This document shows positions 26,067 through 34,354 of a stretch of DNA of 64,000 nt, one piece after another (position 1 is the stretch's first letter; each line of letters opens with the position of its first letter). The stretch spans positions 1,178,001 through 1,242,000 of the forward strand of contig NC_015312.1 in assembly GCF_000196675.2 (NCBI RefSeq). Reading direction: 5' to 3'. The position numbers were made by a program, and so were the translations under genes. Source of the DNA: Pseudonocardia benzenivorans CB1190 (GTDB lineage Bacteria > Actinomycetota > Actinomycetes > Mycobacteriales > Pseudonocardiaceae). Below the pieces are notes generated by a model, which was not told the origin of the DNA, did no database searches, and worked only from the letters and a program-made list of their open reading frames with translations.

Positions 26067-26087
26067 TGGTCACGGCAGTGGTCACGG
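26067..26087. promoter_or_regulatory. Putative integrase arm-type site, right
   Basis: A 21-bp copy (one mismatch) of the 13659-13679 sequence, with two GGTCACGG units, 139 bp inside the right attachment site. Confidence 0.5.
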
Positions 26088-26225
26088 GCTGTCGGCTGAT
26101 GGGGCGCTGAGGATGAGACGAGGCGCGCGATGCGCGCGTCCGGCTGGAGCACGCTTTGCTGCTCGTGGCGTCGAGGACGTAACGGCCAAGAGCGGCTGGA
26201 ACAGCCGGAGAGTATGCCCGATCGC

Positions 26226-26311
26226 CTCATAACCCAGAGGTCGCAGGTTCGAATCCTGCCCCCGCTACTACACCAGAGGGCCCCTGACCAGCATGGTCGG
26301 GGGCCCTCCGG
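26226..26311 (+). repeat. attR: displaced tRNA-fMet 3' half
   Basis: Begins CTCATAACCCAGAGGTCG and continues through the tRNA 3' end and its hairpin terminator. Compared with attL it differs at both members of a T-stem base pair (C-G here, T-A in attL), in one base after the tRNA, and in two terminator bases. No 5' tRNA half precedes it, so it is not a functional tRNA. Confidence 0.88.
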
Positions 26312-26343
26312 CATTCGTGTGCGCGGGTCGGGCCGCGGTCTCG

Positions 26344-27819
26344 TCAGACGCCCTCCAGCGCCTCCAGCCGCCCGGATCGGATCGCCTTCACGAACTCCTC
26401 GTAGTCCTGCTCGTTCTGGTCCGCGTACCGCTCGGAGAAGTCGGTGATCGACCGGTCGAACGCGTCGTCGTCGCCGAGGTACTCGGAGATGGCGATCGGG
26501 TCGCCGGATCGGGCGTGCGCCCGCGCCAGGGTCCACCCGCACGTGCGCGCGTAGAAGGTGAGCCCGAGCGGTGACATCGCCTCCACGACGGCGGAACCCT
26601 TCATGTCGCGCAGCTGCCGCCAGTAGAAGTGCCGCTGCACGTCGACGCCCCGGGTCCAGCCGAGGAAGATGTCGCTCGAGGCCTGCATCATCCGCTGGCC
26701 GCGTACGACCCGCTCGCCGTGCTGCTTGTAGCGGCTGCGTGGCAGGTGGGCTTCGAGCACCGACGCGGTGGCCTCCTTGACCTGGAGGAACAGTGGGTCG
26801 TCGGCGTCGCGGCCCTGCAGCAGGACGATGAACGCCCGGGTGCCCACGCTGCCGACGCCGACCACCTTGCGCGCCACGTCGACCACCTCGAAGCGTTCCA
26901 GCAGGTGGCGATGGTCGTCCTGCAGGGTCGCCCGGTAGGCGCGGAGCTGTTCGCGGATCGTGCGCTCGACGTCGTCGGGGGACATGCCGTACGTGGGGGC
27001 CAGCTCGCGTGCGGGGACGACGATCGGCGGCTGGCTGACGATGCGGTACCGCCCGTCGACCAGCTCCCCGAGCTTGGACAGCGCCTGCAGGCTGTCGCGG
27101 GTGTGCGCCTTGGCCATGTTCTTCTCGGCGGTCTTCGCCGCCCGTCTGGCCTCCTTCGCCGCGATCTTCTCCTTCTTCGCCTGCTTTCCCTTCGTGTCCT
27201 TCCCCCGCTTCTCGGACTCGGCCACGACGCCGCGGACGGCGTTCATCAGCGTGTCCTCATCCATGCGCGCGTACCAGATGTCCATCGTGCGCATCTGCGC
27301 GAACTCGGCCATCGCCTCCCGATAGGCCGTGACGGACGCAATTGTCGACGCCCGGGCGTCCGCGGCCGAGAAACCGTTGTTCCGACCGGCGATCGTGAAG
27401 CTCGCCGCCATCCGCTTCACGTCGTACTCGAACGGCCCAGGCAGCGTCTCGTCGAAATCGTTCACATCGAACAGCAGCCTCCGTTCGGGGGAGGCGAACG
27501 CTCCGAAGTTCGACAGGTGCGCGTCGCCGCACAGCTGCACGTCCAGACCGGCGGTCGGCGTGTCCTTGAGGTCGACCGCCATGATCTTCGCCCCGCCCCG
27601 GTAGAACGTGAACGGCGACGCCATCATCCGGCCGTGACGGACCGGCACCAGGTCGGGCTCGCGGGTGGCGTCCTGCTCCTCGAGCAGCGAGACAGGGTTC
27701 GGCCGGTCCGTCGCCGGGCGCCAACCGGAGTGGGCCGACGGCTCCGACCGGTCCCGGGCCATCAGCCCCTGGGCCTCACGGTCCGCGATGCTGGGATGCA
27801 CGATCATCTTGGCGACCAC
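26344..27819 (-). CDS. DUF2252 family protein
   Basis: A 491-residue protein of the DUF2252 family, which resembles aminoglycoside-phosphotransferase-like folds. Conserved segments include MASPFTFYRGGAKIMA, QLCGDAHLSNFGAFASPER (phosphotransferase-like GDAHxxNFG), DVNDFDETLPGPFEYDVKR and the C-terminal ARTCGWTLARAHARSGD. A Lys/Ala-rich insertion (about residues 205-245, KGKQAKKEKIAAKEARRAAK) is charged and probably coiled. Function is unknown. GTG 27819 is chosen because AGGAGG lies 8 nt upstream. This is the first chromosomal gene to the right of the AICE. Confidence 0.87.
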   Translation of the reverse strand: MVAKMIVHPSIADREAQGLMARDRSEPSAHSGWRPATDRPNPVSLLEEQDATREPDLVPVRHGRMMASPFTFYRGGAKIMAVDLKDTPTAGLDVQLCGDAHLSNFGAFASPERRLLFDVNDFDETLPGPFEYDVKRMAASFTIAGRNNGFSAADARASTIASVTAYREAMAEFAQMRTMDIWYARMDEDTLMNAVRGVVAESEKRGKDTKGKQAKKEKIAAKEARRAAKTAEKNMAKAHTRDSLQALSKLGELVDGRYRIVSQPPIVVPARELAPTYGMSPDDVERTIREQLRAYRATLQDDHRHLLERFEVVDVARKVVGVGSVGTRAFIVLLQGRDADDPLFLQVKEATASVLEAHLPRSRYKQHGERVVRGQRMMQASSDIFLGWTRGVDVQRHFYWRQLRDMKGSAVVEAMSPLGLTFYARTCGWTLARAHARSGDPIAISEYLGDDDAFDRSITDFSERYADQNEQDYEEFVKAIRSGRLEALEGV

Positions 27820-27942
27820 TCGCCACACCTCCTGTACAGAGATCGGTTCCCGGAATACCTGGTGCAGCCCTGTCCCGGCTCACCCGCGGGGTGCGAATCC
27901 GTCGGACCCCGTGACCAGGCCGGGGACCCCTCTGCTCCTCGC

Positions 27943-28500
27943 TCAGTGATCGTTCTTCGTCCGACCGCGCTTGACGGCACCGACGATGACCCTGATGCCG
28001 ATGCCGAGGACCACGAGGTTGGTGATCATCTGCACGGTGACCAGGACACGTGCCGGCTGCGTATGGGCGGTGATGTCGCCGAAGCCCACGGTGCTGAACA
28101 CCGTCACCGTGAAGTACAGACTGTCGGTGTGGGTCAGGGGCCGTCCGAAGCTGTCCGGGGCCAGCGCGGCCAGTGCGATGTAGCTGGCGGCGAACAGCAA
28201 CAGGAAGAACGGCACGCTCGTGGCCAGCGCCTCGACACCACGCAGGGTGGGGAACTGTGACCGGAGGATCCAGCGGACCTGTACGGAGACCAGGACGGCG
28301 AAGCCCGCCAGCCCGATCAGCAGCATGGTCAGCGCCGCCGGGACGGACGAGTGATCGAGGGGCAGTACGTAGTAGAGGGTCAGCAGCGCGGCGACCGAGG
28401 CGGCCACCCGCACGGCGGTCCAGACGATCCGGCCGGCCGACGGACCGGCGTCCGGCCGGGCCGGGGGCACCGTCCCGTCGGGATCGATCACGACGTCCAC
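27943..28500 (-). CDS. Two-TM-type potassium/ion channel protein
   Basis: About 185 residues with four hydrophobic stretches: AVRVAASVAALLTLYYVL, LTMLLIGLAGFAVLVSVQV, a helix before the pore (FFLLLFAASYIALAALA) and a last helix (VQMITNLVVLGIGIRVIVG). Between the last two lies the pore loop TVTVFSTVGFGDITAH, the TVGFGD potassium selectivity filter. No RCK or cyclic-nucleotide domain. The start is uncertain: GTG 28500 is used, although the frame stays open upstream without homology. Confidence 0.82.
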   Translation of the reverse strand: MDVVIDPDGTVPPARPDAGPSAGRIVWTAVRVAASVAALLTLYYVLPLDHSSVPAALTMLLIGLAGFAVLVSVQVRWILRSQFPTLRGVEALATSVPFFLLLFAASYIALAALAPDSFGRPLTHTDSLYFTVTVFSTVGFGDITAHTQPARVLVTVQMITNLVVLGIGIRVIVGAVKRGRTKNDH

Positions 28501-28893
28501 CGCACGAATGCCGCCCCCCTGCTCGTCTCCCACGCAGGCGGCCGAACTCGCGTCGGTGCGGCGCGACCCGTTGGTGCGCGGCACGCTCCGTCGTCGCCGC
28601 CGACACGGGTGCCGGTGCCCGCTTCCCGTGGGCGTCGGATTCTGCGGGGGAAGCCTTGCCGGGGGCTCACTCGATTCAGGTGATGCACGGGCGCGCCCGG
28701 CCCGGAGGATGGCGTTTCGCCCGCTCCGCCCAGGGCGCGCGATCGGTTTCCCCGCGGATCCGGCGGCATCTCGACCGCATTTCGCGGAGCGGCGGTACAT
28801 GTCGCGATGACGTACGCCGGGGCCGGTGCGCGCACGTCGATCTGTCAGGACCGGAAGTCGGATGACCCGCGCGTGCAGGACGAGGAGGGCGAC

Positions 28894-29817
28894 GTGCCGA
28901 GCGACGAACTGCTGGTCGTCATCAACTCGTTCGGCCTGTTGTTCGCGATCTTGAATTCCTTCACCCTCGGCCTGCGTCTCGAGGTGGGGCACATTCTGGG
29001 ACATTTCTTCCAGAACTGGCGGGCGGCCGTCCGGGTGCTGCTCATCAACTTCGTGATTCTCCCGGCGCTCCTCATCGGGTTCGCCGCCATAGCGCCCGTG
29101 GACTCCGACATCAAGATCGGTTTCTGCATCGTCGCGCTGGCGGCCGGTGCGCCGTTCGCCCCGGCGATCACCCGCCTGGCCAGGGGCGACGTCGCCATGT
29201 CCACGTCGCTGTTCCTGGTCATGGTGGTGGTGACGGTCGTCCTCGTGCCGGTGGTGCTGCCGATCGCCGTGTCCGCCGTCGTGCCCGATGTGCAGCGGAT
29301 CGGGATCTGGAGCATCGCCTGGCCACTGCTCGCGTTCGTGATCCTTCCGCTGCTCGTCGGCTGTCTGATGCGCCTTCGCTACGAAGAGGTGGTGGCGAGC
29401 TGGGTGCGTCCGCTGCTCGTCGTCCAGCTCACCTGCCTGGTTCTGTACGTGAATCTCTTCATCTTCGCGTTCACGAGCCTCTTCGCCGAGGTGTGGTGGG
29501 GCGCCTATGTCGCGGCGATCGCCGTCCCGGTCCTCGGTATCGCACTCGGCAGCCTCATCAGTCGCAGGAGTACGGCGACCAGGCACGCATCGATAATCAC
29601 GACCGCGCAGCGCAGTATCACGGGCGCGATCGTCGTGACGATCTTCAACTACACGCAGCCCCTGGCGAACGTGTCGGTGACGGTCATCAACACGATCGGG
29701 ATCGTCATCCTTCTGGTGCTCGCCATCGAGTGGGGACGGGCGCGACCCCGGAAGAAGTCCGAACCGGCTCCGACCGCCGCGCCACCGACCCCTGAAGGCG
29801 CCGGACACATGCCGTGA
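28894..29817 (+). CDS. Bile acid:sodium symporter (BASS/SBF) family transporter
   Basis: A 307-residue integral membrane protein with about nine to ten helices, including INSFGLLFAILNSFTLGL, the FVILPALLIGFAAIAP segment, the AGAPFAPAITRLARGD signature loop and a late TAQRSITGAIVVTIFNYTQP stretch. This belongs to the SBF/BASS superfamily; the substrate (organic anion) is unknown. GTG 28894 follows GAGGAGGGC and removes an unlikely hydrophilic N-terminal extension. Divergent from the ion channel gene. Confidence 0.82.
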   Translation: MPSDELLVVINSFGLLFAILNSFTLGLRLEVGHILGHFFQNWRAAVRVLLINFVILPALLIGFAAIAPVDSDIKIGFCIVALAAGAPFAPAITRLARGDVAMSTSLFLVMVVVTVVLVPVVLPIAVSAVVPDVQRIGIWSIAWPLLAFVILPLLVGCLMRLRYEEVVASWVRPLLVVQLTCLVLYVNLFIFAFTSLFAEVWWGAYVAAIAVPVLGIALGSLISRRSTATRHASIITTAQRSITGAIVVTIFNYTQPLANVSVTVINTIGIVILLVLAIEWGRARPRKKSEPAPTAAPPTPEGAGHMP

Positions 29818-30072
29818 CGGAAGGTGCTGTCCCGAGGCCGAAGCTCGGGCTGTTCGGGACGAACGCCGGCAACGGGCTCACGATGACCGTGAGTGCGTCG
29901 AGACCGACACGTGGGCGGGCGGGCGTCGCCCGGACGACCGAGGACATCGTGAGGTCAGGCAGGCGATCCTCGCGACGGCGGGGCGCCGCCCGTTCCGTTC
30001 CTGCGCCCCGCGGCGCGCTGCCGCGGGCGTGCGGTCCGGCATCCTCGTCCGGAGGGCGCGACCGGCGCGCGT

Positions 30073-31119
30073 TCAGAAGCCGACGGCCTCCCGCAGCAGC
30101 AGGACCGTGACCCGGCCCGGACGCTGCTCGGCGTTGAGCACGAGCAGGCTGTTGACGGCGCTGGGCCAACCGTAGGCCGCCTCGGTGCGGGCGCTCTCCA
30201 GCGGCAGGGCGTGGTCCTCGGTCCGGCGCAGCGCGGTCGCGAGGTCGGGCACCACCTTCTGCGCCCCGACCACCCAGATCGCGCTGCCCGCCCCGCCTGC
30301 GCAAGCCGGGACCTGGCTGCCGCTGCCCGACGCGACGACGATCGAGCCGGTCTCGGTGACCGCGGCGACGCTGCCCACCACGACGTCCGGGACAGAGATC
30401 AGACGTCGGATCTCGTCGGCGGCGGTCGCGCGGTCCATGGCCAGGACACGCGGCTTGACGGGGGAGTACCGGCTGCCGGTGTTGACGTCGGCGTCGATGC
30501 CGGAGAGCCGCAGCGTCTCGCTCGCGGACGTGAACACCGCCGCTCCCTCGGGAAGCAGGTCCCGGACCCGGCGGCGCGCAGCTGCGGTGTCGTCGAGGAT
30601 CTCCACGCCGAAGCCGTTGGCGGCCAGGGCCGCGGCCGCCTTCTCGAGACGCTCGGCGGGCACCGCCTCGGCGAACGACGCGGCCGGCCCCGGCGCGGCG
30701 CCACCGAGAGCTGTGGTGTCGAGGTAGCGGACCTCGTAGACGCGCTCGGCGAACTTCCAGCCGTCGTCCGTGCGCCGGTAGCGGTCGTGGTAGATCGCGA
30801 AGTTCACCCCCTCCCGGCCGTCGAGGGTGCGGGCGAGCTCCTGGACGTGGGCGCGACCGGTCGCGACGTCGCCGTCCAGCCGGATGGAGCCCGGGTGCGT
30901 CGTCTGGACGAAGAAGTCCCAGTTCGCCTGGAGGCGTTCCCCGCCGGTGCGGATCTCGTCGCGTCCGGTCAGCTCGACCGGGACGTTCGGCATCCGCAGC
31001 ACACCGTCGGCGGTGAAGAGGGATGCGAGGCGCGCGCGGTCGCGCATCATCACCGCGTCGCTGTACTCGCCCCGCAGCGCCTCGATCTCGACGCGGTCGG
31101 CGATGGCCTGGTCGGTCAT
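30073..31119 (-). CDS. SnoaL-like/LUD-domain fusion protein
   Basis: A 348-residue protein. Residues 1-135 are a SnoaL-like (NTF2-fold) domain (EIEALRGEYSDAVMMRDRARLASLFTADG, with RTDDGWKFAERVYEVRYLD). Residues 145-348 are a LUD domain of the LutC type (VEILDDTAAARRRVRDLLPEGAAVFTSASETL... and VVGSVAAVTETGSIVVASGSGSQ). LutC proteins take part in lactate oxidation with LutAB, which are absent here. The fusion is unusual. The ATG at 31119 has GAGGAGA upstream. Divergent from the ECF41-type sigma factor gene, whose own C-terminus is also SnoaL-like. Confidence 0.8.
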   Translation of the reverse strand: MTDQAIADRVEIEALRGEYSDAVMMRDRARLASLFTADGVLRMPNVPVELTGRDEIRTGGERLQANWDFFVQTTHPGSIRLDGDVATGRAHVQELARTLDGREGVNFAIYHDRYRRTDDGWKFAERVYEVRYLDTTALGGAAPGPAASFAEAVPAERLEKAAAALAANGFGVEILDDTAAARRRVRDLLPEGAAVFTSASETLRLSGIDADVNTGSRYSPVKPRVLAMDRATAADEIRRLISVPDVVVGSVAAVTETGSIVVASGSGSQVPACAGGAGSAIWVVGAQKVVPDLATALRRTEDHALPLESARTEAAYGWPSAVNSLLVLNAEQRPGRVTVLLLREAVGF

Positions 31120-31183
31120 GTCTCTCCTCGGGTGTCCTGGAGCCGTGCGGCTCACCCGGGTTCGACGACGCAGTGGGCCGCTT

Positions 31184-31202
31184 TGTGAGGTGGCGCCTCA
31201 CA
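31184..31202. promoter_or_regulatory. Inverted repeat in the divergent LUD/sigma promoter region
   Basis: TGTGAGG and CCTCACA arms separated by 5 bp, 54 bp upstream of the sigma factor start and 65 bp upstream of the fusion gene. A candidate operator; no regulator can be assigned. Confidence 0.35.
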
Positions 31203-31255
31203 GAACGCCGGTCCGGCGCGTCGAGTAGGGAAGTGTGGACACGACGGGAGGGCCC

Positions 31256-32143
31256 ATGACAGACGGTACGGATCCCGCGATCGACGTGGTCGTGCGCGAG
31301 CGACGGCAGCTGCTCAACCTCGCCTACCGCCTGCTGGGCTCGCTCGCCGAGGCCGAGGACGCGGTGCAGGAGACCTACGCACGCTGGTACGGCCTTTCCG
31401 ACGAGGGCCGCCGCGGCATCGGGAACCCGGGCGCCTGGCTGACCCGGGTCGCCGGGCGGGTGTGCCTGGACCAGCTCCGCTCGGCGCGGGCCGCCCGCGA
31501 GACGTACGTCGGGGACTGGGTCCCCGAGCCGCTGCCCGAACCCGCCGACCCGGCCGATCCCGCTTCACAGGTGACGCTCGACGAGTCCGTGACGATGGCG
31601 TTCCTGGTGGTGCTCGACGCCATGACCCCGGCCGAGCGGGTCGCGTTCGTCCTGCACGACGTGTTCCGCTACCCGTTCGCCGAGGTCGCCGAGGTCGTCG
31701 GGCGCACCCCGGCGGCCTGCCGGCAGCTGGCGACGTCCGCCCGGCGCCGGATCGGGGCGGCCCCGGCCGCGGTCTCCGGGGCGGCCGGACAGGCCGCGGT
31801 CGTCCGGGACTTCCGGCGGGCGTGGGAGGCCAAGGACATCGCCGCGCTCGTCGGGCTCCTCGACCCGGACGTGGTGGCGGTCGCCGACGGCGGCGGAGTC
31901 GTGCCCGCGCACCGGGAGCCGATCCGTGGCGGTGAGCAGGTGGCCCGCGCCTACGTCGAGATCTCCCGCGTGGCGCCCGGAGTGACGCTGCTGGAACGCA
32001 CCGTCAACGGCCTGCCCGGCCTGGTCGCCCGGAAGGACGGGGCGACCCTCACGGTCTTCGCCTTCGACGTCGTGGCCGGCCGGATCACGCGCATCTGGGC
32101 GGTCCGCAACCCCGCGAAGCTCCGGACGTGGGCCCCGGCCTGA
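31256..32143 (+). CDS. sigJ: ECF41 / SigJ-family sigma factor with SnoaL-like C-terminus
   Basis: A 295-residue extracytoplasmic-function sigma factor. Region 2 (RRQLLNLAYRLLGSLAEAEDAVQETYARW) and region 4 (TPAERVAFVLHDVFRYPFAEVAEVVGRTPAACRQLATSARRRI) are clear. A SnoaL-like domain follows (residues 185-295), the defining trait of ECF41 factors, in which it acts as a built-in regulator instead of an anti-sigma factor. ATG 31256 after GGGAGG is preferred over GTG 31235. Divergent from the SnoaL-LUD gene, its probable target (inference). Confidence 0.9.
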   Translation: MTDGTDPAIDVVVRERRQLLNLAYRLLGSLAEAEDAVQETYARWYGLSDEGRRGIGNPGAWLTRVAGRVCLDQLRSARAARETYVGDWVPEPLPEPADPADPASQVTLDESVTMAFLVVLDAMTPAERVAFVLHDVFRYPFAEVAEVVGRTPAACRQLATSARRRIGAAPAAVSGAAGQAAVVRDFRRAWEAKDIAALVGLLDPDVVAVADGGGVVPAHREPIRGGEQVARAYVEISRVAPGVTLLERTVNGLPGLVARKDGATLTVFAFDVVAGRITRIWAVRNPAKLRTWAPA

Positions 32144-32197
32144 ACGGCACGGCCACCGGCTCGCCAGTGGCCTGAACGGCACGGCCACCGGCTCGCC
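32137..32197 (+). repeat. 29-bp tandem duplication at the end of sigJ
   Basis: GGCCTGAACGGCACGGCCAC-type units at 32137-32165 and 32169-32197 are identical, separated by AGT. The first unit covers the stop codon of the sigma factor gene, so the coding product is not altered. Confidence 0.85.
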
Positions 32198-32221
32198 GGG
32201 GACCGATCGGCGGGGGAGGAC

Positions 32222-32800
32222 TCAGGGGTGGAGCGTCGGGCGGTAGACGAGCTCCTGGATGTGGCGGTCGAGCGTGCGCTGCGAGACGAGCTCGAGGTCG
32301 AAGTCCGCCGCGCCCGCGAAGATCGGGCCCAGCCCCGTGCGGCCGGTGATCACGGGGAACAGCGTCACCTGGACGAGGTCGACCAGGCCCGCGCCCATCA
32401 GCGCCCGGTTCATCGCGAGGCTGCCGTGCGAGCGCAGCGGCACGTCGGACTCCTTCTTGAGCCGGGCGACGACGTCGACGGCGTCACCGCTGACGACCGT
32501 CGCGTCCGGCCAGTCGAGGGGCTCCCGCAGCGTCGTCGAGACGACGGTCGCCGGCATCGTCGTCATCCGCGTCACCCACGGGTCGCGGACCTCGTCGATC
32601 CCGGAATCCGGGGCCAGCATCTGGGTGAACGCGCGGAACGTGTTGGCGCCGAACACCATCCGCTGTTCCTCGCGGTACAGGTCGAGGCGGTGGTCGAGGA
32701 GCTCGGGGCCCTGCTTGCCCCAGTAGCCGGTCCAGTCGCCGCCCGCTGCGCCGAAGCCGTCGAGGCTGGAGAAGACGTCGAAGGTGTACGTGGCGGTCAT
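32222..32800 (-). CDS. Dihydrofolate-reductase-like (RibD C-terminal) family protein
   Basis: A 192-residue protein beginning MTATYTFDVFSSLDGFGAAGGDW; the SLDGF segment and later GSLAMNRALMGAGLVDLVQVTLFPVITGRTG are typical of the DHFR-like YyaP/YwjB group. These proteins are NADPH-dependent reductases of unknown substrate and not folA. ATG 32800 has a GGGGGA upstream. Convergent with the sigma factor gene. Confidence 0.85.
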   Translation of the reverse strand: MTATYTFDVFSSLDGFGAAGGDWTGYWGKQGPELLDHRLDLYREEQRMVFGANTFRAFTQMLAPDSGIDEVRDPWVTRMTTMPATVVSTTLREPLDWPDATVVSGDAVDVVARLKKESDVPLRSHGSLAMNRALMGAGLVDLVQVTLFPVITGRTGLGPIFAGAADFDLELVSQRTLDRHIQELVYRPTLHP

Positions 32801-33109
32801 GATGGTCCCCCAGGATGTGGTCCCGTTCGGTGTCGAGATGCAGACCCACGACCGCATCGGAACTCATCTGTGAGTCTCGGATTTGGTGCTCCGGGATGGA
32901 GAACCACCCGGCTCGGTGCTGGTGACCACGGCATGACTCCGAACTCATCTGGCCGTTCCAGCGTGCCTTTCGAACCGACGTGTCTGGCGTGGTTGCCGGC
33001 ACCGGCCTGGCCCACCAGGTTGGCCTGATCAGAAGCCCTGTCCGCCCTGCGGCGTGACCCGTCACAGATGTGCCACTCGGTGACTCCAGCCAGGCCGGTG
33101 CCGACGTGA
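32801..33109. other. Intergenic region before the IS cluster; nothing recognised
   Basis: About 310 bp upstream of the DHFR-like gene that run into an IS110-type relic. No gene or repeat could be supported. Confidence 0.4.
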
Positions 33110-33962
33110 CCCCGTCCCCTTGCCGCACTGCTCGCCTGGGTCCTCGAGCACTCACCGGGACCTCGGCTCGCGATCTCGATCGAGGGAACGCGCAGTTACG
33201 GGGTCGGGCTGGCGCGTGCAGCCACCGCGGCCGGGCTGCTGGTCATCGAGTGCGCACACCCACCGCGCGGCCCGTCGCGGGCGCGGCGAGTCCGACTCCA
33301 TCGACGCGCACCTGCCCGTGCTCACCGCGCTGCGTTGTGACCCTGACCGGGTCCCGACCCCACGCGCGGACGGCGACCGTGAAGCGCTTCGAATCCTGCT
33401 CGGCGCCCGCCAGGACCTCATCCGGAGCCATACCGCGCAGACCAACCGGCTGCGGGCCCTGTTGCTGGGCGGGGATGACGCCGACCGCGGAATTGCTCGT
33501 GGCCGACTCAACGGCGCCGTACTGGCTGCGGTGGCCCGGCGGCGATGTCGTGTCGGCACCGATCGCGCCGATGCCGTGCGTCACGGCGAGTTGCGCCGCC
33601 TGGCTGTTGCGGTCCGCGAGGGCGCTCACGCGTTGGAGCGCAACCGCGGCCAACTCCGGGTAATCGTTGACGATCTCGTCCCGGGCCTGACTGATCGTCG
33701 TGGCGTCGGACCTGTCAGCGCAGCTCAGGTGATCGTCAGCTTCTCTCATCCCGGGCGGTGTCGAAACTATGCTGCGTTCGCGGCGCCTGCCGGAACGAGT
33801 CCGCTGCAGGCCAGCAGCGGGCGCACTGTTCGGCACCGGCTCAACCGAGGCGGTGACAGGGCCCTCAACCACGCCGTGCACACCATCGCGCTCACACGGT
33901 TGCGTTGCTGTGACACCACTCGGGCCTATGTCGCTCGACGCGTCGCTGCGGGGAAGACTCCG
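33110..33962 (+). pseudogene. IS110-family transposase relic (frameshifted, truncated)
   Basis: The DEDD-type N-terminal piece (LAISIEGTRSYGVGLARAA, about 33165-33225) and the rest (ESDSIDAHLPVLTAL onward) lie in different frames, with the shift near 33290. The C-terminal transposase_20 region is recognisable (HRLNRGGDRALNHAVHTIAL) but ends abruptly after AYVARRVAAGKTPR, where the left end of an IS256-type element begins. No intact start is present, so it is inactive. Confidence 0.8.
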
Positions 33963-34084
33963 CGCAGTGGCGTCCACCAGGGTGGTGTGCGACCCGGCCC
34001 TGGTGAGGGGCGGGCGTAGACGGGGAGGGCGGCCATCGCGTGATCTTCTGGAGACCTTCCACAGTGCTTCAGGAGTTCCACGCG

Positions 34085-34354
34085 ATGACCGCACCCTCCA
34101 GTATCGACCCGACCCATTTCCTGCACGAGCAGCTGTCCCAGGCGAGTCCCGACCTGCTGCGACAGATGTTGACCACGTTCATCAACACGCTCATGTCCGC
34201 CGATGCCGACGCCGTCTGCGGGGCGGCGTGGGGCGAGCGTTCCGAGCAGCGCACGAACACCCGCAACGGCTACCGTCACCGCGACTTCGACACCCGCACC
34301 GGCACGATCGACGTGGCGATCCCGAAGCTGCGCAACGGCTCCTACTTCCCCGAC
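34085..34354 (+). pseudogene. IS256-type transposase, N-terminal piece
   Basis: Ninety residues from MTAPSSIDPTHFLHEQ to KLRNGSYFPD, the standard N-terminus of actinobacterial mutator transposases (RNGYRHRDFDTRTGTIDVAIPKL). The reading frame is cut after YFPD, where the left end of an IS110-type element enters. Confidence 0.85.

Larger units (their letters stand above)
13535..26311. mobile_element. Integrated AICE-type element (about 12.7 kb) in tRNA-fMet
   Basis: It is bounded by an 86-bp imperfect direct repeat that begins in the anticodon loop of tRNA-fMet. The gene order is tyrosine integrase, Xis, RepA-like ATPase, prim-pol, FtsK/TraB-type translocase, small membrane proteins, GntR-type regulator, then cargo. 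This is the known layout of actinomycete integrative and conjugative elements (pSAM2-like), which move double-stranded DNA with a single FtsK-like pump and no relaxase. The right-hand cargo (23.2-25.6 kb) is visibly lower in GC than the rest, pointing to a later acquisition. Confidence 0.88.

Noticed and set aside
26226-26275. Second tRNA-fMet gene at the right end of the AICE
   Set aside because: Only the anticodon loop to 3' end is present; no matching acceptor and D-arm sequence precedes it, so it is the displaced att copy.
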